A DNA stretch of 64,000 bases. It comes from Guyanagaster necrorhizus (taxonomy: Eukaryota; Basidiomycota; Agaricomycetes; Agaricales; Physalacriaceae). The stretch is from assembly GCF_019112545.1 (NCBI RefSeq), contig NW_025064888.1, positions 1,367,620 through 1,431,619 of the forward strand, written 5' to 3'. Under the pieces are notes generated by a model. It searched no databases and was not told the DNA's origin. It was given only the letters and a program-made list of their open reading frames with translations. A program made the position numbers and the translations under genes. Shown here piece by piece: positions 1-10,734 of this stretch (position 1 is the stretch's first letter; each line of letters opens with the position of its first letter).

Positions 1-980
1 AGTTTGTATGTGCTTGGTCTGAACTTGGCAATGATCAGGAATGGTCCCATTCACTTGTTAGTGAGTTTTCTTTTTGGGTGCAGTAAATATAGATTTGTGG
101 TGTCCAACCAGACTCTGTCATTGATGGAGTATGCATGCATGGTGTGACAGTGTTTATTATATTGGGCTTTCATCAAGACAGCAGCTTTTTCGAGTGCTGC
201 TTTAGTCTCAGCATGGATTTTTGTCATGGTGGTGGCAAAATCTGACAAGGCAGGGGTTGATATATGGCAGCGGCTGGTCTGGGCGATAGGGGGATGCCAA
301 CCATAGTTCACAAAGAAGGATGTTTTCCTGGTTGCTGAATGTATCTGGTTGTTATGTTAGAAGGCAGCAAGGGCAAGCCATTTGACCCAGTCATCCTGTT
401 GATAATTGATAAAAAGGTGGAGATACTTTTCCATCTCTTAGTTGGTGCATTCCATCTGTCCATTGGTTTGAGGGTGATATGCTGTTGATGCATTTTGTTT
501 GATGTTCAACAGGTGATATAGGTTGGTGATGAATTTGGAGATGAATTGTGGGCCCTGATCTGAGATGACGACTTGGGGCATACTGTATTTAGCATAGACT
601 TCATCATGTAGTATCTTTGCCCACTCCTTGGAGTTTAGTTCTGTGGAACAGGCAATTGAGATAATTGCTTTTGAGAACTGATCAATGATGACCAGTATGG
701 CATCGTACTCATTGCAGTTGGGTAATCCTGTGATCATATCTACTGAAAGGTGAGTCCATGGGGACAAGAGGACCTTGTTGGGGTAAAGGGAGGCTGCATG
801 TGGTCTTGTTGACACTTTGCCTCTTTGGCACACTTCACAGGCTCAGACATAGTTGGTGATGTCATTTCCCATTTTAGGCCATCAGTATTTGCACAGGATT
901 AATTCCTTTGTTTTGGTGATCCTCAAATGACCAGCTGTCACATAGTCATGGCATGTAGCAATGATGTCTCCACATAACTG
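1..980 (-). pseudogene. E1 integrase (pol C-terminal part), decayed
   Basis: The minus-strand translation shows an HHCC zinc-binding region (a His pair near 960-915, then CEVCQRGK near 835-815). The retroviral-type DDE core follows: Asp in SVDMITGLP near 740, Asp in VISDQGPQF near 555, and Glu in NGQMEC near 450. The later part down to position 51 resembles the integrase C-terminal region before the chromodomain or LTR. Integrase would join the cDNA to host DNA. Several stops break the frame (for example near 440 and 310), so it is a relic. The chromodomain typical of chromoviruses would lie off the window and cannot be judged. Confidence 0.88.
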
Positions 981-1364
981 TTGGTCTCATGGGATGTAGA
1001 TTCATCCATCATAGAGAATAAGTTCATTTTCCTGAGTTATTCCCCACTCATGGTTCAGAAACGGTGTGATGTGCTGATTCTATTTGTGGCTGTCTCAGGT
1101 CACACTCTTGATGCACTCATGCACTTCTTCCTCTGTTGGCATTATCATAGCCTGGAAGTGTTTGGATGTGAGGAGGATGATTCCTTCATTGTCGCTTCCT
1201 CCCTGGTTATAGTCTGCATGACAGCTCAGAAGATCGGCCTTCTTATTAGCCATCCCTGCCTTGTGATGGAGGGTATATTAATACTGGCTAAGTTCCATGA
1301 CCCATTGGGCCTGCCAGTTCAGTTTCTGGGGTTGTCAGAAGTACCTGAGATTTTGATGATCGGT

Positions 1365-2420
1365 CTAGATCTTGAAGACCTCAGTGGCACTAATTAAATA
1401 GTGTCGCCATTCTTCCAGAGAAAGCATTATTGCAAGTAGTTCCTTGTCATAAATCTCATAGTTTCTCTCTGTGATGGTGAGGGCTTTTGAGAGAAATGCC
1501 ACTGGATGCCACCTCCCTCCTTGTTCTTGAGAGAGTACTGCACCAATCACCCCTTCACTGGAATCGGCTTCAACTCAGAACCTCCCTTCCTAGATTGGAA
1601 TGGCAAGCATGATATCTTCAGCTATGCATCATTTCAGATCGTTGAACATGAATTGTTGGGAGAGTCCCCAAGTCCACAGGGTGTTACTGGTGAGCTGTGT
1701 CATAGGGCATACCACTTTGCTGTAGTCCTGGATAATCCGCCAGTAGAAGTTGGTAAACCCAAGGAAGGATTGTAGTTCCTTCTTCTTGCTTGGTTCTGGC
1801 CATTTGATCACCCCTGCTACTTTAATCAGGTCCATTCAAATACTTCCTTTGCTGATGATAACACCAAGGTATTCTGTTTTGAGTACCTCAAATTTCCACT
1901 TCTCTGCTTTGAGGAATAATCAGTGTTTCCTCATGAGGGCTAATACCCATCACACCAGCTCTCTATGCTCTGTCCTTGTCCATGACATAATCAGGATATC
2001 ATCGAGGTAGATGGTAACCTTCCCAGTGGCAATGAGATCTTTGAATATATCATTCATCATCCACTGAAATGTTGCAGGGGAGTTGGTGAGTCCAAAGAAC
2101 ATGACAGTGGGCTCAAACAATCCTTGGTTCATCCTGAAAGCAGCCTTCCACTCATCCCCCTCTTTGATTCAAACATTGTTATATTCCCATTGAACATTAA
2201 GCTTTGTGTAGTACTTGGCACCTTGAAGTTTGTCTATCAGTTCTGAAATGAGAGGAAGGGGATAACGATTTTTAATCATCATTTCATTTAATTTTTGATA
2301 GTCCTGGACCAGCTGAAGCTTGCCATCTTTTTTCTTTACAAAGAAAAATAGTGATGCCATAGGGGACTTGGAGGGTCAAATGCATCTGCTGGATAGGTTC
2401 TCATCAAGGAACTTATCGAG
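1365..2420 (-). pseudogene. E1 reverse transcriptase and RNase H, decayed
   Basis: Reverse transcriptase is read in pieces from 2420 down: [11 protein letters not shown] at about 2340, the fingers/palm region, and the YLDDILIM catalytic motif near 2000 with both Asp intact. The thumb follows (FLGFTNFYWRII, 1770-1730), then RNase H (GAVLSQEQGG, SKALTITERNYEIYDKELLA, 1545-1420). Arg positions of the family are mostly lost. Examples are Trp and Gln in the FYWRIIQDY stretch and stops after REL-V. This fits CGG to TGG and CGA to TGA or CAA changes. The order and motifs are diagnostic of Ty3/gypsy elements. Confidence 0.92.
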
Positions 2421-2499
2421 CTCCTGTTGCTCCAGATTGCCAAGCAGATATGTTTTACAATCCAGATTGGCATTGGTGTTCAGGATCAGTTCGATTGTG

Positions 2500-3190
2500 T
2501 GGTTCCAAGGTTTCGGAGCTGGGAGCTCATCAAAGCTCTCTTTTTCGAAGAGGTCTTGGTAGTCCTATGCCCACTCTGGCACCATTTCTTCAAAGGTCTT
2601 CTCTTCCTTCCCTTTGTTAGCCTTTGCTGTCAGATTATTGGCATGGTGGATAGTCTGGATGTGTATTTCCTTTTGCAAATCAATAGCAAGGATGGTTTTC
2701 CCATCTTCCATCTCCTCATTCCACTGGTCTTCTGGGTCTTCATCAGATAGCTCAAATGGGACTCTTCAGCATCGACATCAAGTGAATGTGATTTGTCTGG
2801 TCTTCCAATTTACCAGCAGATTATGCTGTATGAGCCAGTCATGGCCCAAGAAGATTTTCTTTGTTCCAAGATCTGTTATGGCCAAGTCAATTTGCTCTGA
2901 GTGATCTCTGATAGTAAGTCAGATTTCGATGAACTCGGTGATTGATCTGGCTTGGTTCTTTGTCCCATCAGCATTGTATACTGGAATAGGGGCTGCAGTT
3001 GCCTAGGTTGGGAGTTTGTGCTTGTTGATGAAAGCTCAATTTATGGAACTTCCAGTGCAACTGCTGTTGATCAGGGTGGTTACAGAGTGTAAGGCTCACA
3101 ATGTTAGAGTCTCAATCTGGGCTTTAGCCATCAGGTCTCAGCCAGGAGTTTTGGAGCGTCAGATGAATTTTCAGGGTCCATGCAACTCAT
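2500..3190 (-). pseudogene. E1 aspartic protease and linker to RT, decayed
   Basis: The minus strand at 3075-3040 reads LINSSCTGSS, where Ty3-type proteases have a catalytic Asp-Ser-Gly; here Asp is Asn and Gly is Ser. GHDWLIQHN, a typical conserved protease-domain stretch, follows near 2845-2820. Then comes a linker rich in Glu and Lys before reverse transcriptase. The Asp-to-Asn change is what a CpG-to-CpA transition in an ATC-GAC context would give. The enzyme would be inactive even without the stops. Confidence 0.75.
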
Positions 3191-3571
3191 CAAGCCATTC
3201 AAGGGCCTGATGTCATTTTGCTTCTTTTACTCCTTCTACTACCTCATTGATCACTTCTTCTGTTTGAGTTCAATGGATCCAGTTTTTGAGTACAGCTTTT
3301 GCCACTATCTCTGTTCTTGCTTCTTTGATGGCTCACCACATCCATTTGGTGTCAAATGGTTTGAGCCAGGTTGTGGGGCTCTCTGCCCTTGTTCAGCCTG
3401 TAGGCATTTGAGTTTTTTCTTGTGATTCATCAGTGTGTGTGATAACTGGTCAGGGTATATTCGAATGCATACATATTGGTGACATAGTTATAACTACAAA
3501 AGTACTATGAGTTCGACTAGCGGCTGCAAGAGGCACACCTGTTAATTCTTTGGCCAGTTCAGTGGAATCAC

Positions 3572-6500
3572 TCACTGACTGGTCTGGTCTTTTACTTCCT
3601 CAACCTTTGTTTCTGTGCCAAGTTCTTCTTCTTCCTTCTGTAATTCAGCAATCTGCACACAAATGTCTTCTCTGGTGCGTTTCTTCTTTGAGCAGTCTTT
3701 GGCCATGTGTCCTTTCTGCCTGCAGTTGAAGCATTTTCCCTCTTTCTTCATCCAATCTATGTCCATCAGCTTTCCCGTTCCAGTGTAAGTGGTTTCAGTT
3801 CCTGTCTTCTGACTTTCATAGATTGGGGCTGTCAAGGATCCCAATGATTTTCCAGCAGTTTGCCCTGCTTTGTTCAGAGTTGGCAGGGTTGGCTTCTTTG
3901 TGTTCTCCTGCAGGGTTGACAATTCTGCTTTCTGCCTTTGTCATTCCTTGTACATCTCAATGATACGTTCCTTCCACTCATCATAACTGACAGGCATTAG
4001 GATTTTAATGCCCATGGCAGATATCATCATGAGGTATGAAGGGGGAACTCCTCTCTTGAGGGCCTCGACCATTCATCCATTGTTTACTGTGTTGTCACAT
4101 ATTTCTGCCAGTTTGGCAAGCCTTTCTAGCTCATTGAAGTAGTCTGTGGCTGCTTTATCTCCCATCTTATACTCCTTGATCTTCTGCTTGTGCACCTCCT
4201 GTACTGCTGGATCAATGAATTTGTCATTCAGCATATGTTTGAACACCAGCCAAGAGGGGTATCGGTAATAGTTTTATGTGTTTGATCAGAAGTTTGGAGA
4301 AATCAAGATCCACCACATCTTGGCTTTTTCCTCTAAGTAGGAGATGGTGAAGGTGACTTTATTCATATCGGTCCCTAAGTATCTGATGTAGACTTTGAAA
4401 TATTGTTTGCAGTCTATCAGGAATCTATCAATGTCGTCAGATGCTCCTTTGAAGAGACAGAGTTTCTGAAGGACATTGGGGTGGCACTGGAGGACATTGG
4501 CATTCTCGGGCAGCAGACCCATTGGATTGGGCCATCCTGTGAAGGGCAGTTGCTGCCACTCTGCTGGGGGCCCTAGAAATGAGTGGAGTGAGCTGTCATC
4601 CACTATCAGGCTTCCTTTGGTATCCTCAATTCAAACAATAATCCTGTCTCAGATCATGAACCCAAGTCAGGTGGCTTTGGGGTCATCTTGTATGGGTTCC
4701 TTCCCCATCCTGCTGGTCTCCACTTGGTCAGGGGGTGGTTGCCCTCCTAGGAGTCAGCTCCCTTTTCTGATCCATGGGTTCTGGAATCCAAATTTAGGCT
4801 ATGATCATTGCCTAGCTAGCTGAGTTGCTGTGGCTTGAGTTTGTTGGTCGGTGCTTGAAAGCTGGCTCCAGGTTGATGGGGCCCAGTATATGGCTCGTTT
4901 CAGAGTTACAGAGGGGGGGGAGGGGGAGTCTGTAGCATTGGTCATATGGACATTGTTGTCTGATATGCCAGGGGTCAGCAGATTGGGTATTCTGGATGCT
5001 ATTGATTGTATTGCTAGGCAGCATAGAATACAAATATAATTGTCCCATTTGTGATGCTGCCCAGGCAGCATCGCACCATAAAAAGTTTATCCCACACAGG
5101 TAGTACTCCTGATACTCCCGCATCCTCCCTTCCTGTGTTAACCTTTCAACTTCTTTCTGGTCAGTTTCTTCCTGTGAATCATATGGTGGCCCTTGGGAAG
5201 GGTCACTACTCTCTGTTTCTTCTCCCTCATTCTTATCATCCTCCTCGAGAGGGGAACCAGTGGGCTGGTCATAAATGCTCTCTGTGACCCCTTGCTGTAT
5301 CGTTGCCTCACTCCTCTGGCTGGGTACTCAGGCCAGTGATGGAGGATACTGAGATATTCTCGTAGGTGGAAGCAGATTGGCTTCCAATGCTGGGGTCATA
5401 TTGGTTTCACTCTGTAGCTCTTGCTGCCTCCACTCACTTGTGATAGAGGTGGACATTGTTTCTGTAGTTATCATCGATAAGCTGCCTGATGACTCGACTT
5501 CTGAGAAAACCTCAGAGAGCATGAGTGGAGATGTGGGCAGTGCCAGGGGTTCATAGTCCATAATGCCTGAGGACGGACTCATCACTTCCAAAAGCAGAGT
5601 CTGCACTAGGGGTCCATGAGGGAGGGGAATACTGGGGAGTTGGAGGGTCTCTGGTTTGTTGAGTTCAGGTTCCATCAGCCCAGTGCTCTGGGATTCCACT
5701 ACTCAGGGTACTGAGCTCTCTGAAGATAGAGGTGGGGGCTGAGGGGTCAGCTTGTATGGGTGCAAGGACACTGGCAACCTCAGAGTGGAGTCTGTACCAG
5801 TTGCTGATGTTGGTCCTCTCCAATCGGGCCCTTTCCACCTCTCACTGCCTTTCCCTGTGGCACTCATCATACTGTGTGGCCTCTCTTCTCTGCTGCTCAT
5901 GCTGATCCTCTGGCTCTGGACGTATTGGCTGTGGCTCATTCCACTGCCTTCACTCCTCCTGTCGAATAGTGTCATCATAGTTAAAGGGGATGGCAAAGTC
6001 TCAGGTTGGGAAGTACCGGTGGATGGTTTCTTCCCATACTTGTTGTCATTGTTCTTTGTCAGTGAGAGGGAACCTGCCCACCCTCAGGCTGGCTCTGGTG
6101 GGGGGGTGGGGGCTAGTAGACTGGCTTCAAGGAGGTCTGCTGCTGGATCACTGAGCCATCCGAGGGGCATCAAGAGAGTCTCTGGCATGGTCAGCAATCC
6201 CATAGGTTCGGGAGGTGGTAGAGGGGGAGGGGGACTGGTGGAAGAAGTCCTCTGGGATGTCTTCATCTTCATGGTTGGGAGGGGGTTCTTGAACAAGGAT
6301 CCCTTGTCATCTTGGGATGCTAGCATCTGGATTTCTGGATTGAGGGTAGAGCTGTCCTCCCTCTTCTTCTTCACCATTCCCCAGATGCGAGCCACTAGGC
6401 CCAGCTTCTGAGAGCTGATAGGTTATTTGTCAGGATTCAGGGATGTCATGAAGCAGAAGGTCAGAGGTTATGTTGCATAAGATTTCTTGAATATGTAGAA

Positions 6501-6657
6501 ACTCATTGTAATGTCTGAGGGTCCAGGCAGTGATTGAATGGTGTCCTCGGCACAGCTGGATGATCACCAATAATCCTATCAATGTTCTGATGATGGATGA
6601 GAGGAGTTCAAAGAACTTGTGGTCAAAATTCAGGTCAGTAGAGGTTGTGGAGGGCAT
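3572..6657 (-). pseudogene. E1 gag, decayed
   Basis: The CCHC zinc knuckle CFNCRQKGHMAKDC (C-x2-C-x4-H-x4-C) lies at about 3740-3700. A capsid-like segment is seen at 4603-3930 (for example ASDDIDRFLIDCKQYFKVYI). The 5' part (6657-4800) is Pro/Ser/Thr/Glu-rich and low in complexity. The start at 6657 opens with a short stretch holding a hydrophobic segment (GLLVIIQLC), shared with E2. The true frame is hit by many stops, and off-frame ORFs in this stretch are by-products. Gag would form the virus-like particle. No intact copy is present. Confidence 0.8.
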
Positions 6658-6698
6658 TCAGTTTCTCAGCATAATTGGGCTTGAGAAAGGAAAGTAGA

Positions 6699-6711
6699 AG
6701 CTTTGAGCTAA
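6699..6711 (-). other. E1 primer-binding site of self-priming type
   Basis: Directly inside the 5' LTR, two bases from TGTTA, the minus strand reads TTAGCTCAAAGCT. It does not begin with TGG, as a tRNA-primed site would. It is the exact 13-nt complement of the predicted mRNA 5' end (LTR 6865-6877). This is the arrangement known for Tf1/sushi-type self-primed elements. Confidence 0.75.
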
Positions 6712-6712
6712 T

Positions 6713-7168
6713 TGTTAGGCCCAAGCATCATATGAGCAAGACCACATGATAAACAGCTATCCCTTCACACTTTGAGGGATCAGCTAAGTTCACTGAATGT
6801 GCTCTTTTGCTCTGGGTGACTTAAGGTCAGATATAGACTCAAGGTAGAATGGTGATTATAAACTTTAGCTCAAAGCTGGGTTTTAGGCCAGTGAGAGCGA
6901 GCTTCTTAAATACTGTACATGAGGTGCTATTATTACTGTGTATCTATTGTAGCTTTCTCTGCTCTTTGTCCTTTCACCTTTGAGCATTGTTACTGTACAT
7001 AAAAGGGTTTTTGTGCATTGTCAGTTGTTGTTTGATGAAAGACAAATGGTTGCTTGGTCCTGTTGTGCTGACTAAGTCTTGTCCCATGGTCTTTAAGCAC
7101 CAGGTCTAGACACCTTGACTAAGCATAAATAGGGGTTAAAGAAGAAGAAAAGAAATAAAATCGTAACA
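6713..7168 (-). repeat. E1 5' LTR (456 bp)
   Basis: The LTR starts TGTTA and ends TAACA, the usual TG...CA with a 5-bp inverted terminal repeat. It is homologous over most of its length to the E2 LTR at 13888-14359, including starts such as TGTTAGGCCCAAGCATCAT. Its inner edge abuts the primer-binding site and its outer edge abuts E2 reverse transcriptase. A target-site duplication cannot be checked because the other end is off the window. Confidence 0.88.
6865..6912 (-). promoter_or_regulatory. E1 LTR core promoter and self-primer
   Basis: The minus strand has TATTTAAG at 6912-6905. Starting 28 bases downstream is the 13-nt self-primer at 6877-6865. If transcription starts at or near 6877, the RNA 5' end can fold onto the primer-binding site at 6699-6711. 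The TATA-to-primer spacing is 27-28 bases in both elements, which supports the start site. Confidence 0.65.
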
Positions 7169-7254
7169 CTAGCACCTCACATTCACATTTTTCAGCCTTG
7201 AGGAAAAGTTTATATTTTTTTATTAGGGTTAGTACTTATCACACTAGCCTTCAG
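7169..7254 (-). pseudogene. E2 reverse transcriptase, remnant between two insertions
   Basis: The minus strand reads, with stops, LV..VLTLIKKYKLFLKAEKCECEVL. This matches the RT stretch just after YLDD-ILIM in E1 (LFLKAEKWKFEVL). It continues the E2 RT interrupted at 9026 by the dispersed repeat, and is cut at 7169 by the E1 LTR. So two separate insertions bracket an 86-bp piece of E2. Confidence 0.75.
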
Positions 7255-9025
7255 TGACATGTCCTCTCCATGTTCAGGCATGTAAAATTTTGAAAATTGC
7301 GAATACATGGACTGCATTCCAGTCCAGTAAGCATGTAACAGAAAATAGGACTAGAGCACACAGAAACCTAGCTATCATAATGCTAAACTGAAGTAACAAT
7401 AAGCAGAGTGCATGACCTAGTAACAGACTAATACCAGAGAGGTTAGACTGCATGTGAGATCCCAGCACTTGGCCCTAAATGTGCCAATACTATTATGAAA
7501 GAACATGCTAAAAATAAAAAGATTACAATCGAAATATGATTGGCAATTCTGATCACATTGATCAAAGATGCACAGCCATTGATGCACTGATGGGACATGC
7601 TTTAGAACAGAGAACTGAGAACCAAAGAAAGGTATCTGAGTAAATGGGTATTGAACAGAGAAATAGAATGATGATAACAAAGTAATAAGTAGAGGAATAT
7701 TACCTCAGGAATGAATAGTGCACATACCATCCTGAGCCTTGTGCACATACTTACAGTGCCTTAGCATGCATAACACAGTGAGGGACTCTGCATTATACTG
7801 AGAAATGGCACCTTTAGTGAGTCAGATAGAATGACTGGCTGGATACAGAGAAGCAGAACATAGCCATTGTGGCTGACTCCTGGCCCAAGAGATAACTCCA
7901 GGGGTCTGGAACAGTTTACTGCTGTCAAAGATGTCACCAGGAAAATAAGAAAGTGAGCAGACCTGGTGAGGCCAGTTAGCCAATGTCAGCTAGCAAAGAA
8001 ACAGTGAGCACAGTCCTCATCTGGAAGAGAATAAGCATGGTGACTGCAATATGTGCATGCATAATAACTACAGGATCCAGCATGGAGTCCTGCACTTTGA
8101 AGATACCATAGTAGGATTGTATTAGTAAGTATCCTAGTAGAGTATTTAAATATGGTATTGTATGAGTAGAGGACAAGTTTTCAACCCCCACAGTTGTAGT
8201 GTATTGGGCACAGAAAGCCTTGCACTCTAGCTCTGGGTTTGTGTTAGTAACTTTGGGCAAGAGAATAAATTTATTATTGAATATCCTTGAGAGAGCTGTG
8301 AGAACTAAGCAAGGCATTGAAGCTCACAAAGGACTTAAGCCCAGTTTGATAAGAGGTTTTGGATTGCACTCTAACCTGAGAATAAGAGAGCAGTGTCTGA
8401 AGGGCATCATCTTGAGTTTTTGAGGTATTCATGATGCACAGCACTACAGGTGGCAGAGGTTCAAACCCTTTGGTCTGTCAGATGGGGTTTTATTGTGTTT
8501 TGTGTTTCTGAATCGCATAGGTTTGAATCCTGTGGATCTATGATTGGTTTGGAAGCTTGTGAACAGATATCTATGCTCTTTGGCACTTGTGGACATGTTT
8601 GTGCTTGGTTTTTGCTTAGAGCATGAAGCTTTGAGTCATGTATTGTGTGTGTTAAGGATTTTGAGTTGATCTGAGCTGTGCTTATGACAATTTGGAGAGT
8701 TTTGTGAGAGTGTTTCAATGTATTGTATTGAGCTGCAGTACCCTTTGCCTTGAGGCACAGCAACACCAGTTGCCACCTCTTGTTTTGATAAAACAAAAAG
8801 CTTTGAGACTTAGAGAGACCTTGGACTGTTGTAAGTGTGCTATTGCTATTCGCACACTGTGATCTCATTGAAGAAGACAATTATATTTGTTGATTGCTAC
8901 TTTTATTGCATTATAATCCCCTCACAAACTAAGAGTTTTGTGTGTGTGTTGGTGTGAGTGTGGTCAGTGGATAATGCTCTGCTGTATCCATTTTCACCTT
9001 GCATATGCTCAGATCCTCTTCACTG
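7255..9025 (-). repeat. 1.77-kb dispersed repeat, copy 1 (inserted in E2 RT)
   Basis: This stretch is the reverse complement of 56837-58622, with clear similarity end to end. Shared peptides include SKSQSFLFYQNKRW with LKHSHKTLQ, and VTNTNPELECKAFCAQY. It splits E2 reverse transcriptase. The flanks contain CAGTGAAG on one side and CACTGAAG on the other, a possible 8-bp target duplication, but the outer repeat end looks similar, so this is uncertain. No transposase, RT or terminal inverted repeat was recognised. The short open frames inside (8461-8880 and 7976-8317, minus) are conserved in the other copy but unlike any family I know. Confidence 0.8.
8455..8532 (+). other. Two tRNA T-arm-like (B-box-like) hairpins inside the repeat
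   Basis: AGAGGTTCAAACCCTTT (about 8456-8472) and ATAGGTTTGAATCCTGT (about 8516-8533) can each fold as a 5-bp stem with a 7-nt T-loop-like loop. Each resembles the pol III B box GGTTCRANNCC. Both are kept in copy 2 on its minus strand (about 57340-57420). I could not find a full cloverleaf, D arm or A box, so this is not called a tRNA gene. It could be a relic of a tRNA-derived sequence or coincidence. Confidence 0.3.
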
Positions 9026-10230
9026 ATGCTCTTCCTTCATCTTAGACATGATCAAGATGTTGTCAAGATAGATGGTGACCTTTCCAATAGAGATGAGGTC
9101 CTTGAATATGTCATTCATCATCCACTGGAAAGTTGCTGGGGAGTTGGTGAGTCTGAAGAACATAACTGTGAGCTTGAACAACCTCTGATTCATCCTGAAT
9201 GCTACTTTCCATTCATCCTCTTCTTTGATATGGATGTTGTTATACCTCCAGTGGACATCAAGCTTCATGTAACATTTTGCACCCCAGAGCTTGTCTATTA
9301 ACTCTGAGATCAGCAGTAGGAGGTATCAATTCTTGATGGTCATCTCATTCAGCTTCTGGTAATCTTGGACTGGTTGGAGTTTGCCATCTTTCTTTTTAAC
9401 AAAGAAGAATAGTGATGTCATCAGAGACTTGGACAGGCAAATTCTTCTGCTGGACAGGTTTTCATCAAGGAATTTGTCAAGTTTCTGTTGTTCATTATTT
9501 CTGAGGAGATAGGTTTTACAGTCAAGATTGGCATTAGCATTGGGAATCAACTCAATTGCATGGTCTCAGAGTTTTGGTTGTGGCAACTTGTCAAAACTCT
9601 CCTTCTCAAAGAGATCTTTGTAGTCTCTGGCCCATTTAGAGACTATTTCCTCAAATGTCCTCTCTCCTTTCCCTTCATTGGCTTTAGCTGCAAGATTATT
9701 GGTGTGATGTATGGCTTGGATATGTATCTCCTGCTGTAGATCGATGGTGAGAATGGTTTCCCTGTCCTCCATCTTCTTGTTCCAGTGGTCTTTGGAATCT
9801 TCATCTGGTAGCTCAAAGGGGATTTTCTGGCATCAGCATCTTGCAAAGGTGATCTTTTTGGTCTTCCAGTTGATTAATGGGTTATGATGTATTAACTAGT
9901 CATGGCCAAAGAAGATTTCTTTGGTGTCTAAATCAGTCATGGCCAGATCAATTTGTTTGGAATGATTACCAATCATGAGTCTAAGCTCAATAAATTCAGT
10001 AATTGAGCCAGCCTGGTTTTTGGTTCCATTGGCATTATAGATGGGTATTGGGGCTATGGTTGCCTGAGTGGAAAGTCAGTGCTTGTCAATGAAAGCTTGG
10101 TTGATCAAGCTTCCAGTGCAGCTGCTGTTGATCAGTATAGTTACTGCATGAGTTGATCAGGATGTAAGTGTCTCGATCTGAGCTCTGGTGACTAGGTCTT
10201 ATCCTGGCATTTTGGACTGATGAATGAACT
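9026..10230 (-). pseudogene. E2 protease and reverse transcriptase (part), decayed
   Basis: From right to left are the protease site LINSSCTGS (about 10135-10105), the Glu/Lys-rich linker, [17 protein letters not shown] (about 9410-9360), and the palm ending at YLDNILIMSKMKEEHQ (9080-9026). The YxDD catalytic motif is YLDN, so the second Asp is lost. The protease Asp is Asn, as in E1. Frameshifts and TGA codons are frequent. The frame stops at the inserted repeat and resumes at 7254. Confidence 0.88.
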
Positions 10231-10734
10231 TTTGCAGTCCTCAGAGTTCATCAAGCCATTCCAAGGCTCTACATCATTTGGCTTGCCTCATTCCTTCTAC
10301 CACTTCATTGATTACTTCTTCAGTTCAAGTTTTGTGGACTCAATTTTTAAGTACAGCTTTTGCTGCAGCTTCATTTTTGGCATTCTTGATAGTCCTCCAG
10401 ATCCATTCAGTGTCAAATGGTTTGAGCCAATGAGTGGGGCTCTCTGCCTCTATTTGGTCTGAAGGTATTTGAGTTTTCTTTTGTGATTCTGTGGTGTGTG
10501 GAGTTGAAGATCGGGGTATATTCAAATGCATATGTGAGGTAGACATAGGAGTAACTACAGAAATATGATCAGTCCAACTATCAGCTGTTGCAAGCACACC
10601 ATGAAAGTCTTTGGCCAGTCCAATAGAATTGCTCACTGGCTGGCCCTATCTTTTACTTCCTCCACTTTGGTTTCTGCACCAAGTTCTTTGTCCTCCTTCT
10701 GGAGCTTGGTGATCTGAGCATGTATATCTTCTTA

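Larger units (their letters stand above)
1..7168 (-). mobile_element. Ty3/gypsy LTR retrotransposon E1 (dead, 3' end outside window)
   Basis: Read on the minus strand the order is 5' LTR (7168-6713), self-priming site, gag with a CCHC knuckle, protease, reverse transcriptase, RNase H and integrase, which is the Ty3/gypsy (Metaviridae) order. The 3' part of integrase and the 3' LTR lie left of the window. All coding parts carry many in-frame TGA/TAG/TAA codons, so the copy cannot make a polyprotein. Its 5' LTR ends at 7168 directly against a piece of reverse transcriptase from the related element E2, so E1 inserted into E2. CpG is nearly absent, with TpG and CpA in its place. Confidence 0.93.

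Noticed and set aside
5752..6411. A 219-codon plus-strand open frame with hydrophobic stretches
   Set aside because: It is antisense to E1 gag and has no homologous open frame in E2. It is a shadow of Pro/Ser-rich sequence.
8516..8533. A tRNA gene at the T-arm-like sequence
   Set aside because: No D arm, anticodon arm or acceptor pairing could be placed, and the sequence is part of a repeated element.
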